The translations under genes and the position numbers were made by a program. A DNA stretch of 64,000 bases from Hevea brasiliensis (taxonomy: Eukaryota; Streptophyta; Magnoliopsida; Malpighiales; Euphorbiaceae), in NCBI RefSeq assembly GCF_030052815.1, contig NC_079498.1, forward strand, positions 73,270,992-73,334,991, read 5' to 3'. The notes under the pieces are model-generated. The model did no database searches. It worked only from the letters and a program-made list of their open reading frames with translations, and had not been told where the DNA came from. Of this stretch, positions 36,727 to 50,752 are shown piece after piece; position 1 is the first letter of the stretch, and each line of letters opens with the position of its first letter.

Positions 36727-39096
36727 AAATGGGTACATAATATGATTGACCTAGTTTGAAGTGGGAAATGGTCAATGGTGACCAAATGAAGTTTGTTGAA
36801 AGTGTTGGAGTTGAGATCAAATTCGGATTGAGTGTGGTCATGCTGCTGGCAGCATGACCAAGGTCCCTTTGAGGGACCAAAAATGAAAATTTACAAGTCC
36901 AATTGGTATGAGACCAATTGGGAATAAAAATAGACACTAAATGACACAATTTTCATTTAGGAAACATGCCCAAAAAGTGACTAAAACCTAGTGAATAAAT
37001 TGACCAAATCCGAAAAATCTCAGTCTGCCCTGTACAAAATGACAAATGAACAGTGTTTGTTCATTTGGCCATAACTTGAGCTAGGCAGGTCTAAATGACC
37101 TGAAATTTTACCAGTGGACAGTTGAGATATAGACCTAAAACTTTTATGAGGAACACAAACCCAAATTATGCCATTAACCAAGTCATTTGGCCACCCAAAT
37201 TCGGTGACCCAAAACTGCCAGAACCAAAATTTGCCCAGAAAACTGGCTTGAGTCCAATCCGGCAGCCATAGTTCAAATGGCTATAACTTGAGCTATAAAA
37301 CTCCAATTGGAGTGATTCAAAAAGGAGAATAAACTTAAGACAATAGGAAACATTTTCTATGAATAAAATTTTCCCAAATTCTAAAAGTAAAATGACCAAT
37401 GGAACAGTGCAACCTTAGACACCAAAACTGAAAATTTATCAAATTCGCCTAAAAGACTTAGAATTTGAGTAAACAACCAAAACCAACAAATTTAGTGACC
37501 AAAATGTGGTATGTGCATGAAGTTGGAATTCCCATATCTATTAAGCCTTAGAAAGTCAACAAATTGACTTGAATAGTGTAGTGAATAGTAATCCCAAAAC
37601 ACAAAAATTTAAAGAACGTCGAGTTTAGCACATTAGAGCTAGGAAAAAGTGAAGTTAAATTTATTTTTGGATTTATGTTAAGTTATGGTACTGAAACACT
37701 GTAAAATAGTGTGTTTCAGTTGAAAAGAGCACCGGGAAAGAACCCGAGGAATCGAGTCAAGGCCAAGAGGCGACTCGCTTGAGGTTTGTGCACAACGTAT
37801 AATTTCTGTAAATTATTTTCTGCATATTTTTTTGAATAATTTGAAATAGTTAATTGTGACATTATTTATGATGCTTTGATTTAAATTTTGGAAAGTTAAT
37901 TGTATACATTTGAAATGATAATGTTTAGCAAATTGTTAAGATAAGTTTTGAAACCACAGTGTCATGACTATATATTTGAACACCTCACTAGCATGACTAG
38001 TGGGAGTAATCAGTTTCGAATTTTGATTCCTTCTCTGGATGAAATGTTGAGGTGTGTGCCAGTAGAAGAGGAAATTGAATAGATATCCATATATTTGAGC
38101 TAACTAGCCTTGTGATGTGACTTCTCCTTAGCCTCTGGCTATTGAGATTATATTTGTTTCGAATGGCATGATATAACTGTGGGTTTTATGAAATGTGTTT
38201 TGATACTTTGAAATGAAATTGTTTGGATTAAAATCTCATAATTCATGTTTTGTATTTAATTCTCATGTTCAGTCCAATTTTTGAATAAATGTTATTTAAA
38301 TTCTACATAAAGATTATTTTAGTATGTTGTGCACCACTGAATCCTAGTACTCAGCGATAACTGTTATTGTTGTCGCAGATATAGAGACTAGAGGAGCAGC
38401 AGATTGAGATGCTAAGGACAGGGGAGCTACCTGCTTGAAGTATTCAGGTATAATTTATACCCTGACTGTAAATATTCATTTTGATGAATGTATTACATGT
38501 AATTGTATGGACATGTAAATTTGTTCTTGAGCAGCTTGTACAAAGCTTATATTAAGTTTGTAATAAATTTTAATTTGAATTTCTCTCAATGTAAATTTTT
38601 GCAATAGTGTATATAAGTTACTTTGTCATTAATGAAATATGTATGGTAGCATTTATTTTGAATTGAATGAAATTCATTAATGGTATTTGATGATTGTTGG
38701 ATATTGAAAATGGTGGATTTGAATTTTTGGAAGCTGTTAAGTGTGTTGAAATTGATTGAGATGATTGTAAATTTGAAGAAGTGGTTGAGAAAAATTATTG
38801 GAAGTGTTTTTTTTCAGGTATTTGAAGAACTGTTTTCTCAAAATGCAAACGAAACTCTGGCAAAATTTTTATAAAATGTGCGGAAAAATAAAATGGGCCA
38901 AAAATATTAACTAGCTTTAATTTTAATTAAATGTTTTAAATACCTATTAGAAAATGCTCACCATTTAGCAAAAATAAGAAAATTGTTTTAAAATTCCTTA
39001 TAGGGTACTTAATGAGTTATCGGTAGGTGAAGTTCAGTAGTTCATTAGGTATTCTACGGGATCATGTTATGCCTTACAAAGGGGTAAGGTGTGACA
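36727..39096 (+). mobile_element. E 3' LTR, second fragment
   Basis: Starts with the second AAATG, then GGTACATAATATGATTGACC, continuing the E LTR (compare 9946 onward). It ends GGGTAAGGTGTGACA at 39096, followed by AAAGA, the second copy of E's TSD. A start-site hairpin equivalent is near 38337-38380 (CTGAATCCTAGTACTCAG). The 62-codon frame at 38680 is LTR sequence. Confidence 0.9.
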
Positions 39097-39781
39097 AAAG
39101 ATAGGAAAGTTTGATCTATTGGAATGTATCGTAGTAACTATGCAATGTTCTTGATGTTTATACTGAAAGCTACAGATTACAGTACTGACTTGAGATTATT
39201 GTGTAGAGCTACGTACTACTCGATAGTACACCAAGATGAGAATAGTTGCCAATGACATCTGTTTTGGTATAGTTATGCCAGGAGAGAATTTAATTATTGG
39301 AAATAAGTTTGAAAATCCTACTTAGGGATTTAAAACTCAAAAATTAGATTATCGAAAGGTTATAGTTCAGTACAAAAGGAAGTAAGTAATAGAATATTAA
39401 TAGATAAAAAGAGTTGTGGAAGTAAAAATTTGAACAGTGGTTCAGATATAACAAAGAAATATTACGAATGTGAGGAAGACTATTGACTAGAATGGTCAAA
39501 GGACCAATGACTAGATAAATCATTCTAACATGACCTCAAGGGTCATTCAAGAAGGAACATGAACCGAAATATTAGATAGCACAATAGTAAGAGAAGATTA
39601 GTGTTATACAAACAAATTAAATGTTGTATTAGATTGTTAAAAGTCTTATACAAATTTGAGAGAAAGAAGATTATATGATCATATAGAAAGGAGAAAATAA
39701 ACGTATGACTATTGTAAGATGGCTATTGGGTAAAATTTCATGGACGAAATTTATTTTAAGGGGAGGGGGGGGAGGGAGAAT
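39097..39781 (+). other. Remainder of A's non-coding tail and PPT
   Basis: From TSD AAAGA onward this continues the tail interrupted at 4616 (GATAGGAAAGTTTGATCTAT, as in C near 30605-30625, minus strand). It ends in a polypurine tract at about 39758-39780 (AAGGGGAGGGGGGGGAGGGA) immediately before the LTR. Confidence 0.88.
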
Positions 39782-42700
39782 TGTAACACCCCTATGTTCG
39801 GTAGTGCGTTCTACTATTCCGGTGACCAGTGTTGTCCGAACAACTAGGATGCCTAGAACTACCCTTAGATATGGATGAGGAGACATAAAATAACGAAATA
39901 CAAGAAAAGAAAATACAAGAAAAACAAAGGAAAAATAATAGCAATGAAATGTAACCAAGCTAAACGAGTCGAGAACCCTAGCGATGGGTGATCGCACTGG
40001 GAAGTTGCGGCGAGGACCATTGACTAGCCCTGGATCGCGGGGAACCCTGAAAAATATTTTTAGGACTTAAATAAATGTCTATTGAAGCATAAATATCATT
40101 AGAAATATCAAAGAAAAATTAATTAATTAGTACAAAGAAAAGTGAGAAATCGAGAAAACGACAAAACTCGGTGTTACCGAAAAATTGGGAATGCAACCCA
40201 AAAAGAGGCATTGTGGTCATTTGACACCCCGAGTTGTCTTTTGACCTAAATTTCCATTAAAAATAAATGATATTACACTTAAAAAATGTCATGAAAATTT
40301 TAATTGGTGTTACATATTTTAAATAGCAAAAGATGGGAGTTAAGTATGGGAATGTGAAAACTTTGATTAAACAAATATTAAACTTTTATTAGTGGTCCAC
40401 TAACTCCACTTAAGTGGACATGTAATCATTATATTGTGGACAAAAACTCATCTTCTTCAACATTGCAAAAACCAGCCGAAAATGGAAGAAAGGAATTCCT
40501 CCATGGCCGAATTGTCCCAAGCTTCATGCAAGCTTGTTTAAGCCATTTTTCCCCTAAGTTCCTTCATTAACCTTGCTCCCCACATCACAAGGAAGACTTA
40601 GATAGCAATTTTAAGAATTTTAGTGAAGGTTTTGAAGAGTTTCAAAAGTGGTAAGTATGTATTTCTAATTATTGTTTCATTAAACTTTTTATGGATGTTA
40701 TGGGTAGTTGAATTGTGGAAGGATTTTTGAAGTTTGATGAGTTAAGGGAGAGGTACATTTTTGGCAGCCATAGAAACTCCATAAGAACAGTTTATCCTTG
40801 CATGTAAATGGTAGATTAAAATGTTGATGAAGTGTTTATGTGTATAGGAATAAATTGGATAATGTATACTACATGTATATGTGAAAGTACACTTGATTTT
40901 GGAAGCTTGGAAAGCTAATTGAAGAAAATTACAATCGGCAATTTGAAGTGTGGACCAAAATATGTTGTTTCATGGTTTGGTTTATAAAATTATATTGTTG
41001 AATTATGGTGCTTGTTATGGCAGCATGTATATGTGTAAAGAGGTTTGAATATGGACATGTAAATGAGCTTGTCATGTGGTTAAATTGTATGTAATTTGGA
41101 CTTGGAAAATTCTATACTATAATGTGCATATTCAATGTGATTACAAGCTGCCAAAATGACCAAAAATGTGTTGTGAAATGTGTTAATGGTAAGGTACAAA
41201 ACAGAAATGACATGGAAGAGATAACTTGGTAGGCATAGGATGTGTATTTGATGAGTGATGAACAATGAACAATAGGGCAGTGTATGTTTTGGTTTAGAAC
41301 CTTAAGTGTGTAACTCCAATTGGTATGAGACCAATTGTAGGTGAAACTAGGCACAAAATGTGCCAACTTTCATGAAGGAAGCTTACCAAAATTTTTCTTG
41401 GAGGGTGACTTGAAAAATGACCAAATCCGGATTAGTACATTGAAAGCCTGAAAACTGACCATTTGGGCAGCAGTTAGTATTTTGGCCATAACTCACTCAA
41501 AATAGGTCCAATTGGCCTGAAATTTTTATCATGAATAGTTAAGACATATATCTACAATTCTTATGAAGACACCAAAGCAAAGAAATGGCCATAACCAAGC
41601 CAAATAGCTTGCACAAGTTCGGGTCCAAAAACTGGCCGAACCAAAAGTGACCTAAAAATGACCTAAAATGACCATTTTGGTACACTCTGACCAGCAATAG
41701 TAAAATGACCATAACTTGGTCTAGTAAACTCAGAATGACTTGAAATTTTGCCCCGCGTGCAATAAGACATAGACCTACAAGTTTGTAGTTTTGACCGAAA
41801 CCCGAAAACCAAGGGAACTAGACCATCCGGCTAGGTCGAATTAGTATACCGAAATCCGGCAAATTGCAATAAAGTGCAATATACATGGAAATGAATTTGG
41901 TAACATGTACCAACACTAAAAAGCTATAAAATGTGACATATTGGTAACATTAGAATTGACTCACTTAGAGTGCATCAAGGGTCAACATTATAGATTGACT
42001 AATGAAATGAATTGAAGAAAATAGTACCAAGAAAATTTAAATATTGGATTTTATTGTTAGAAACAAATTCATTGAGTACTAAAACACTTTAAATTGTGTG
42101 TTTCAGTTGAAAAGGATATTAAGAAGCATAAGGAACACTGAGTCAGGGCCAAGAGGCATATATCAGAGGTTTGTGCACAATAGTTATTTCTTTTGAATTT
42201 TTTAATTGAAATAAATTATGATTATTTGTATGTTATTATTTTAAATTGTGTTTGTGCACAATAATTTTGACTTCTCATTTTCTACTTAAAAATTTAATTG
42301 AATATTATAGTTTTAAATTGTGTCCGTGCACAATACTTTTATATTCACTACTTTTACTAGCAAATTTATTTGGAGAAATGAGTTTTAATTTTTGATTGTT
42401 TTGGTTTTGAGAATATTATTTGGAAATTATTGTGTCGCCAACTTTGCAAATGGAAATTTTGAGATAAAATGTGATTTGTGGTTTGTTTGAAATATTGTGA
42501 TTTGAAATTGTTTTGATTCACACTTGGCATGACAATGTTATTATATTCCTCCCTCTTTGACTTATCAGTCTGGGGTAAGTGTGATTATATTCCTCCCTCT
42601 TTGACTTGCCAGTCTGAGGTGAGTGTGGATGAGTACTCATTATTTAGCTAGCTTCCTCCCTCATTGATTTCGATTATTGGGGTGAGTGTGTCTTGTCGTG

Positions 42701-43654
42701 GTGTACAACACAGCATGTGCAGAAAAATTGTGTCATGGCCTAAACTGTGTTATTCAGTTATTTGATCAAATGGTGTTATTGATTGGCAAAACTGTATTAT
42801 TCAGTTATTTGATCAAATGGTGTTATTGATTGGCAAAACTGTATTATTTAGTTATTTGATCAAATGGTGTTATTGATTTGCAAAACTGTGTTATTCAATT
42901 GTTTGATCAAATTTGTGTTATATGAACTTTGTAAATTATGAAATGGAATTGTGAATTATTTGATTTTTGAATTGTCAATAAAAGATTTATATATCGCATT
43001 TCAAATTATTATTGTGCACCACTAAGTAAATTTGACTTAGCGATAGCTTTTCATTGTTGTTGCAGATAGACAGACTGACAGGGCAGCAGACTAGGCTGCT
43101 AGTACTACACTGAGAGATCATCGGGTATAATGAGTATACCATAGTTTGCATTTTGTATTGTAATATATGTTCACTGTATGTATATAGTGTTCTTGGTTTT
43201 GAGCAGTTGTAAATTAAAATTGTATATTGAAGTTGTAAAATAAATTGTAAATTATTTTAGTTTGTAAATATTGTGATTTATTTCTTTTATCTCAGCCATT
43301 GAAATTACTGAAAAATTATTGTGGATTTGAGTTGACTAAATGTTGGAGTTTGAGATTGAGAAATATATTTGAAGTGCTTTTTATAGGTTTTTGAAGAACT
43401 GTTTTATTCAAAATATAGATGGCACTCTGCCAAAATTTTTACAAAAATTATTAATACTTCAAATGTGTTATTTGATTTCACTTCAGAAAAAAAAAAATTA
43501 CACCTGTCAATAGTGCTCACCACTATAAAAAGAAGTAAGAAAAGTTTTAAAATCCCTTGTAGTGTATTTAATGGGTTATCAGTAGAGGAAGTTGGTAATT
43601 CATTAGGTATACTACGGGATCATGTTATGTCTTACGGAGGGGTAGGGTGTGACA
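39782..43654 (+). mobile_element. 3' LTR of element A
   Basis: 3873 bp, TGTAACACCCC...GGGTGTGACA. Conserved U3 block at about 39950-40060, 83-bp unit remnants (42170-42345), 48-bp minisatellite (about 42745-42918, four units), TATA-like box at 42986-42994, then a start-site hairpin with changes in both arms (CTAAGTAAATTTGACTTAG, about 43022-43040). The flank GAAAT (43655-43659) would be the right TSD; the left copy is outside the window. Confidence 0.93.
42745..42918. repeat. 48-bp minisatellite in A 3' LTR, about 4 units
   Basis: Units of TTATTTGATCAAATGGTGTT / ATTGATTGGCAAAACTGTAT; one fewer than in the 5' LTR of the same element. Confidence 0.83.
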
Positions 43655-46600
43655 GAAATAAAGATTAATTCTAATAAAATCAATTATGCATAAATCCCAT
43701 TTGAAATTGAAATTCTTTACTATTCAAAAATCATTATTTATCTCACTAACTATGCAAGACTAATCCGAAAGGGCCATCTCCGGGGTGATTCTAACTCCCT
43801 ATGATTAGGGAGGTCGAATCATCGTGCACAATACACAGCACAACAATGAAACTTCCGAAAGAGCCATGAAAAAAACTTAGATCTAACCTCTAATAAGAGG
43901 AGAATCTAAGCCTGTGCACGTATCATGGTAATCAAAACAAAGCTAACTCCATTGTCCCCTCAACAAATGAGAGAGACGGATAATAATCTAGTCAGGCATC
44001 TATAGTGAGATATAAAATAATATCATGAATCTCTTTGTCCTTTTTATGAGCATAAATCATAACACAATTCAATTCAATGTCAATTCCAATATCCAATAAT
44101 TTTTATGCTCATCACAATTCAAAACATATTTTATCACAATTTTTTCAAAATAAATTTATTCAATCCATAACAATGCTCAATAATTATTGAAATACCATTT
44201 CACAAAGCTAAATTCATACATACTATAACAATTTCAATAATCATTGAATTAAATCCAATACTTGATAAACATAATACATAAGGAAAATAACATCATTTAA
44301 TCATATGAAATATTCAAAACAAAATCAATTAAAAACTAGTTATGCATAAACCTCTGATGAGTCACCTCTTGGCCTTGACTCAATGGGTCTTTTCCCTTCC
44401 TAGTGTGTTTTCTAACTTAAACACATAATTTAAAGTGTTTCAGTACTCATTTAAATTGATTCTAATAATATGGTTCAATAATTAAATTTTATTAATACTA
44501 TTCCTTTCATTAGTCAACCTATAATATTGACCTTTAATGTACACTAGGTGAATTAGCTTTAATGTCACTAATATGTTCTATTTTTCATTCCTCACATGTT
44601 GATATATGTTGCCAATTTCATTTCAAAGCTTATTGCATTTTATTGCAATTATTCAGATTCATGGCCAACGTTTACTGTCTATTGGACCAAGCTACAGTGT
44701 AAATTTAATAGATTTCTCTTCATTAAATTATTTCTCATTGTGTCTTCTTTAATTTTCTTTTTGAATCACTCCATTTGGAGTTGTATAACTTAAGTTATGG
44801 TCATTTAACCATAACTAAGTCAAAGTTAAATTTTGACTTCCTTATTAGGCATTTTTGATTCTGACTTTACTAATTTATTTGGACTATTTGTAATCATATT
44901 GAGGTCTAGCATTCTTCATAAGTATTGTTGCTCTATGTATTAAGGTCAATAAAAAATTTTACTTGTAATTTGTCAAGTATTATAGAATTATTTATAGCCA
45001 AATTCTTGACTTGAACTCAAAGGTCTTATATTGGCATGGTCTTTAATTAGGTCAATGGCTTTGACCTTAAATTCTGATCTTATACATTTATAATTTGAGG
45101 AAGTTGTCTAAAACAAAGTTTTAGGTCTCTTTCTTAGCTTTCCAGATTGATATGGCTCATTACATTGGGAGATTTCTTGTGAGAGATATGCCTATTTGAA
45201 TTTTCTAGACTTAATGGTTAATTGTACCAATTCTAGATTTTATACATCAACTTGATCAAACTAATTGACCTATTTCTCTTGGTTTCTGGGTTTTGGTCCA
45301 ATACCAATTTTGTAGGTCTATGTCTTATTGAATTTTTGGCACTGATTTTAGGTCATTTGGAGTTTTCTGGACTAAGTTATGGTCATTTTACTAATGCTGG
45401 TCAAGTTGCACTTATTTGACAATTCTGGATCACTTTTAGGTCAAAGTCAATTCAACCAGTTTTTGTAACCCAAATTTGGCGATCATTTTGACTTGGTAAT
45501 TGGCATTTTTGGGCTTAGTGGTCTTCACCAAAGTTATAGCCCTATGTATAAGCTTTCCAACAGTATAAATTTCAGGACATTTGGACCAGTTTTGAGTGAG
45601 TTATGGTCATTTTAATAACTACTGTTTATATGGTCAATTTCTGGGTTCTCAAAGTTTCAATTCCAGATTAGGTCATTCTTTTAGGTCACTTTTAGGCAGA
45701 ATTTGGGCAACACTTCTACAAGAAAGTTGGCCTATTTTATGTCTAGTTTCACCTCTAATTAGCCTCATACCAATTGGAGTCGCAACTTTACACTTATAAC
45801 CTAATTTATACACTGCCAACAATCACAATCTGCATAAGAGAATTTACACTCCTAATTTGGTAATCCTCCTCCTCCCAATACTTCAATATTTATTCTTGGC
45901 ACTTCTATATTTATTCAACACAATTCTAGCAAAGTAAATTGGGTAGAATACTCAAGATCTCAAGGTACACAATACTCTATTCATATTCAACATGTAAGCC
46001 AACCCAAATTCAATATACATACTCACCAAATTATCACATACACTTCCATAACAAATACACACATACTGCCCCCAATTCAACTCTATCATATTCGTGAATA
46101 ATTTTCATCAATTCACATGCAAATTCAAGGGTTTACAAGCTACCAACCATGGAAATTTACTAAGGTATTCAACTCCCTTTTTAAACTCCTTATTTCAAGC
46201 ACTAACATATATATACAAGGGCATTAACTTACTACACTTCAATTTGAGTTAATCAACTTTAATTTCCATCTATTTGAGGTCCCGTCTATTTGAGGTAAGA
46301 AACAAACTCAAGTAAACTAAGTTTCATGGCTGCCAAAATCATGGTGTAGCAAAACTCAAACATTTCCTCACATTTTCTTAACCATTTAACTTGTCTCTTT
46401 AATTAAGGAATATAAGAAAACTAGGGCTAATCTTTTGTGGAGCTTCATCAAACTTCATCAAAACTCCTCTTTCTTGCTCCCAATATGCTGCCCATGATGT
46501 GTAGACTAAGTTTAATGAAGGAAGTATGCAGAAACATGGCTTAAATCATGGTGGAAGAAGCTTGGTTGTGTGGGACGGCAATGGAGTTTTTGGGAATAAT

Positions 46601-47318
46601 TCAATTCGGCCAAAGAATGGAAATTGAAGAAGAAGAAGAGGATCGGGTGGGCTTTTGTCCTCTAATGTTTATATAGGTGTCCACTAGTGAATTTAAATTT
46701 TCCATAGTGCTCCACTACATTTCAATTAACACTTAAATAATTAACTCTGATTAATTATAATTACATCCATTCATTTCTCTTTAATTATTCTATATATATG
46801 ACTCCCAATTTTTATGGCATTTTCAAAATTTAATACTACTAATTTTTCATAGACATTTAAGTCAAAAGTCAACTCTAGGTATCAACTGACCAAAATGCCC
46901 CTCTTCAGGTTGTATTCCCGATTTTTCGATAACACTGATTTTTATCAATTTCTTGATTTTTTATTTTTCTTTGTACTAATTCATAAATTTTCTTTGACAT
47001 TTTCTAAGTCAATTATACCTCAATTGATGTTTATTTAAGTCTCAAAAATATTTCCCAGGGTTCCCCGCGGTCCAGGGCTAGTCAACGATTTTCGTCGTAA
47101 CTTTCCGGTGCGGTCACTTATCGCTACGATTTCTGGCTCATTTAACCTAATTACACTTCATCTCTTTTATTTTCTCTTAATTTTTCTTACTTTATATTTC
47201 ATCATTTTATTTCTTCTCAATATCATTTAAGTGTAGTTCCAGACATGCTAGCTATCCGAACAGACATCGGTCATCGAAACAGTGATTTGCACAGGACTAT
47301 GCATATAGGGGCATTACA
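43655..47318 (-). mobile_element. LTR F, right-hand part (older gypsy LTR hosting A)
   Basis: Sequence right of A with features of a reversed gypsy LTR: the CTTGGCCTTGACTCAATGGG-type block near 44372, stretches such as GTTATGGTCATTT..., the U3 GC block at 47055-47155 (GGTTCCCCGCGGTCCAGGGC), and the terminus GGGGCATTACA at 47318. It is diverged from A-D. The remainder lies left of the window beyond A. Whether it was solo or part of a full element cannot be seen. No coding region is recognised. Confidence 0.75.
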
Positions 47319-47689
47319 TTTTCAAATAAAGATCTCATCCATACTCATCATTTCTGATAGTGTCCATACATTTTGATTCTTATTCATTACTATGCATATC
47401 CATTCATGCTCATTTCATATATCAAAATTCTCAAATTTCCATTAATTATATAATTTACAAACTAATTACATACATTTACAATTTACATAACATACAAATT
47501 AATTACTATTCCATAATTTACATTTCAACATAATAACTAATTATAAATATATAAAATAACTTTTGTGAGCCCATCTATATGCATTGCTGAGGAGGTGACA
47601 ACCTTGAGCACTTCTGACATTTCTGCAGATCCGACTCCAAAAATCCCAATCTAATGTCCACTGGGTTTTAGCTTCAATACCTGCTTGAG

Positions 47690-47730
47690 GAAACAAATCC
47701 ATTGTGCTAAGCATTTCTGCTTAGTGGTGC
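47690..47730 (-). promoter_or_regulatory. Start-site hairpin of LTR G
   Basis: On the minus strand CGCACCAC is followed by TAAGCAGAAATGCTTAG (stem CTAAGCA/TGCTTAG, loop GAAA). Same position as the CTGAGTA/TACTCAG stem of A, with different but paired bases. Confidence 0.5.
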
Positions 47731-50035
47731 GATAATATAACAAAGAAAATAATATACAAATAAAGAAAGAAATGGATTATACTTTGGATACTTTGGAATT
47801 TAATCCAATTTAATATAATACTTCTAGTATTAACTATCTTTCATTCTAATTTATTTCTCTTAAGAAGCAATTTATTCCTAAATTCACAGTAGTAATATAC
47901 TTCTATCTCTTTTGCAAATCTTTTTATCATTCAATTCAATACTTTCTAGGTTATCATAGATTATTTCATTATAATTAAATTTTAATATCGTTCCAATTTA
48001 TTTCAATTCTTTCTACTAAATAACTAATCTAATTTATTTTAAATATTCTTACTCTTTTATTTAATGGCTAATATTTTCAATTGCTATTATTCTTAACTCA
48101 TTTCAATAAATTTCACTATCTAAGTAACCTATGACAGGCTGACTAAACTGGATAACGGGTCATTGGCACTAGACACAGCGGTGCCTCAGGCCGTCATACC
48201 ATGGGACGTGAAATACGGAACGTCAACCACGTATGCAATTAGTATAGCTAAAAGCCATGATAACATATCAGTATGGCTGAAAGCCATGATAGCAAGTAAT
48301 CGGGCATAAAAGCCATGAGTGCGGGCATAAAGCCATAAATATAGGCATAAAGCCTTACTTAGTACTACTAAAACAATATTATATTGGCATGCCAATCTAT
48401 CCAATCTGACACACGTGTCTAGGCAATACATGGGCACATAGTACAATTAAATATTAATATATTGTGTTTTATGACTTCATTATTTCATGACAAATTCCAA
48501 TTATAATTTATACATTCATTGGATCATTCATATGATCGCAATTCATATTAATTATCCTTCTATACCATTTTACCCAAAGTATTTTTGCTTTCTACAATAA
48601 TAAGAACTAATGTCTCATTTATACATTAAAATAATCCATTTATTCATTACACTATTTATATAACTTATCATTTGCAATTTAAGTTTTGATCCTTTGCATT
48701 AATAATATTGAGGTTACTATTCACTTAGCCATTTCCCTTCAAAGGTTGACTTTTTAATTCATAATAGATTTGCTAAGCCTAAGTTCACCAAGATATCATA
48801 TTTTGTATTTTATTTTTGTTGGCATTAATTGCCAATACCATTTCAAAGCTTAGTGTTGATTATTTACAATTTTCAGATTTTAAGCACTAAGGTTACTATT
48901 CCATTGGTCATTTGTACAGTAGGAATTTGATAAAATTCTCTTCATGAAAGTTGTTCCTTTATGTGTCATATTTAATCCGCTTTTTGAATCACTCCATTTG
49001 GAGTTTTGTAGCTCAAGTTATGGTCAATTTACTATAACTGGCCGGATTGGTCCTTACCTAGATTTTCTGAGTAAATTTGGTTCTATCAGATTTGGTGTCC
49101 TAATTTGGACTAGCAATTTGAATTGGTTAAGTTCAGAATTCGAGTTTGTGTTCTTCATAAAAGTTATTCTAAATTGTCTAATATTTCTATTAATATAAAA
49201 TTCAGGTCATTTGGATATTTCTATACTGAGTTATGGCCAAATGAACAAACACACTGTTCATTTGGTCATTTTCCAGGGACAGCTTGTGTGTTACCCGGAT
49301 TGAGGCAATTTTTAGGTCAACTTAAGTTGGTTTCCTGGGACAGGTTTCTTCATCAAAGTTGTGCCATTATGTGTCTAGTTTCATGTTAAATTAGCCTTGC
49401 ACTAATTAAACCTACACCTCTCAAGTTACAGCTGCCCAAACTTGCTGGACTCATATCCAGCCCTGCAGGTCACCTAAAGCATCATATCTAACCTCAATTC
49501 TATTAGCATAAATCACTTCAATTCCTCATCAAATACAGCCAAATGGTCACCAATTGACCATTAGGACTTCCATTCACCAACACATGAGCAAAACTCAAAT
49601 TTTTTCCCTAAACCTTAACTTCAAATTTCCAATTCATGGCATACAACACCAAACTCATACCAATCACTTTATCCATCATCTATACTCATCAATAACATAA
49701 ATAAACCACTTAATTTTAGCAAAAACCAACAATTCTCAAACTCTATCATGATTTCCAAAAATACATGGTGTTCATGCATATATATTTTATTTCTTTTTGT
49801 TGCAATTTCTTACTCAATTTAAGCTATTAACATATAATAAAGAGGGAGAGAGGTAATAACTAGCACTAACCTCTTTGGAGCTAATTTTGACCTTGCCCAA
49901 TCTTCACTTTCCTTCTCTTTCTTGGCTGCCAAACACTTCTCCAAGGTGTGGATTCAAGCTTTTATGAAGATAACTATGGGTTTTAGGGTGAAAAACAAGA
50001 GGAAATCAAGCTTTGTGAAACCAAAAATGGTGGAA

Positions 50036-50038
<3 letters not shown>

Positions 50039-50079
<41 letters not shown>
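50039..50079. repeat. (TC)n microsatellite
   Basis: About 19 uninterrupted CT dinucleotides within LTR G. The H LTR has no equivalent run at the matching place. Confidence 0.95.
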
Positions 50080-50081
<2 letters not shown>

Positions 50082-50752
50082 ATTTTGGCCAGCATGAAGA
50101 ATGGCAAGAAGATGACTGATTTAACTTAATTTTACCCTTTTTATTTTTTTTAAGAAGGTTTGGTTAAATGTGATTGGTGGATAGATTTTAAATGACATCA
50201 TTATGATGTCATAATTGGGCATTTCATTCATTTTCTTCCTCTTTCTTTTCTATTCATTTTCAATTAAATTTTTAGCAATATTTATTCATATTTTATGTCA
50301 TATAATTTACTTACATAAATAGACAAGTTGGTCAAAAATTGTCTCTGAAGGTGAAATAACTAAAATGCCCTCCGTTTGGCTTAAGGAGCTAAAACTGTCT
50401 GTACCGATCTTAAAAATTCTCCTAACCTTTTCTTGGTATTCTAATGCTGCCTAGGGTGCCGTAACTCTTCTCTGACATCTCATAAATTATTTTACGGAAT
50501 TTTCCTCGGGTTTAAGGTTACTAGTATCTTCACCGTAACTTCCCATTAGGTCACCCATCGCTGGGGTACCTGCTCATTTAACCTTGGTGTATTTTATAGC
50601 TTAAATTTTTCTAAATTTTTCCTACCATTATTTGGGTTTTTTATGATTCCTCACTCTAGTTTACTTATAGTTTCAGAAATTCCGACTATCTGGATCAACA
50701 TTAATTACCGGAACAGTCAAATGCACGGACTAGCTAAAGTGAGGGTGTTACA

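Larger units (their letters stand above)
4617..39096 (+). mobile_element. Element E: Tekay-type Ty3/gypsy chromovirus, containing D, B and C
   Basis: The outer boundaries are TATAACACCCC (decayed TGTAACACCCC) at 4617 and GTGACA at 39096, with TSD AAAGA at 4612-4616 and 39097-39101. After removing the three later insertions it has a 5' LTR of about 3.53 kb, PBS, gag, PR, RT, RNase H, IN, chromodomain, polypurine tract and a 3' LTR of about 3.51 kb. It sits inside the internal region of element A, whose sequence continues on both sides. It is the only element in this inner nest with a nearly complete pol, but stops, two frameshifts and a deletion have inactivated it. Confidence 0.93.
47319..50752 (-). 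mobile_element. LTR G, right-hand part (gypsy, H-like)
   Basis: Co-linear with the H LTR from about 54650 to 57510 (shared AAGTAACCTAT block at 48123 and 55169, GGCCGTCA..CCAT block, CTAAGCA hairpin, U3 block at 50505-50585) and ends GAGGGTGTTACA at 50752. Its left part was separated by LTR F at 47318/47319. The flank GACAT at 50753-50757 would be the right TSD. It lies in the gag of the copia element. Confidence 0.82.
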
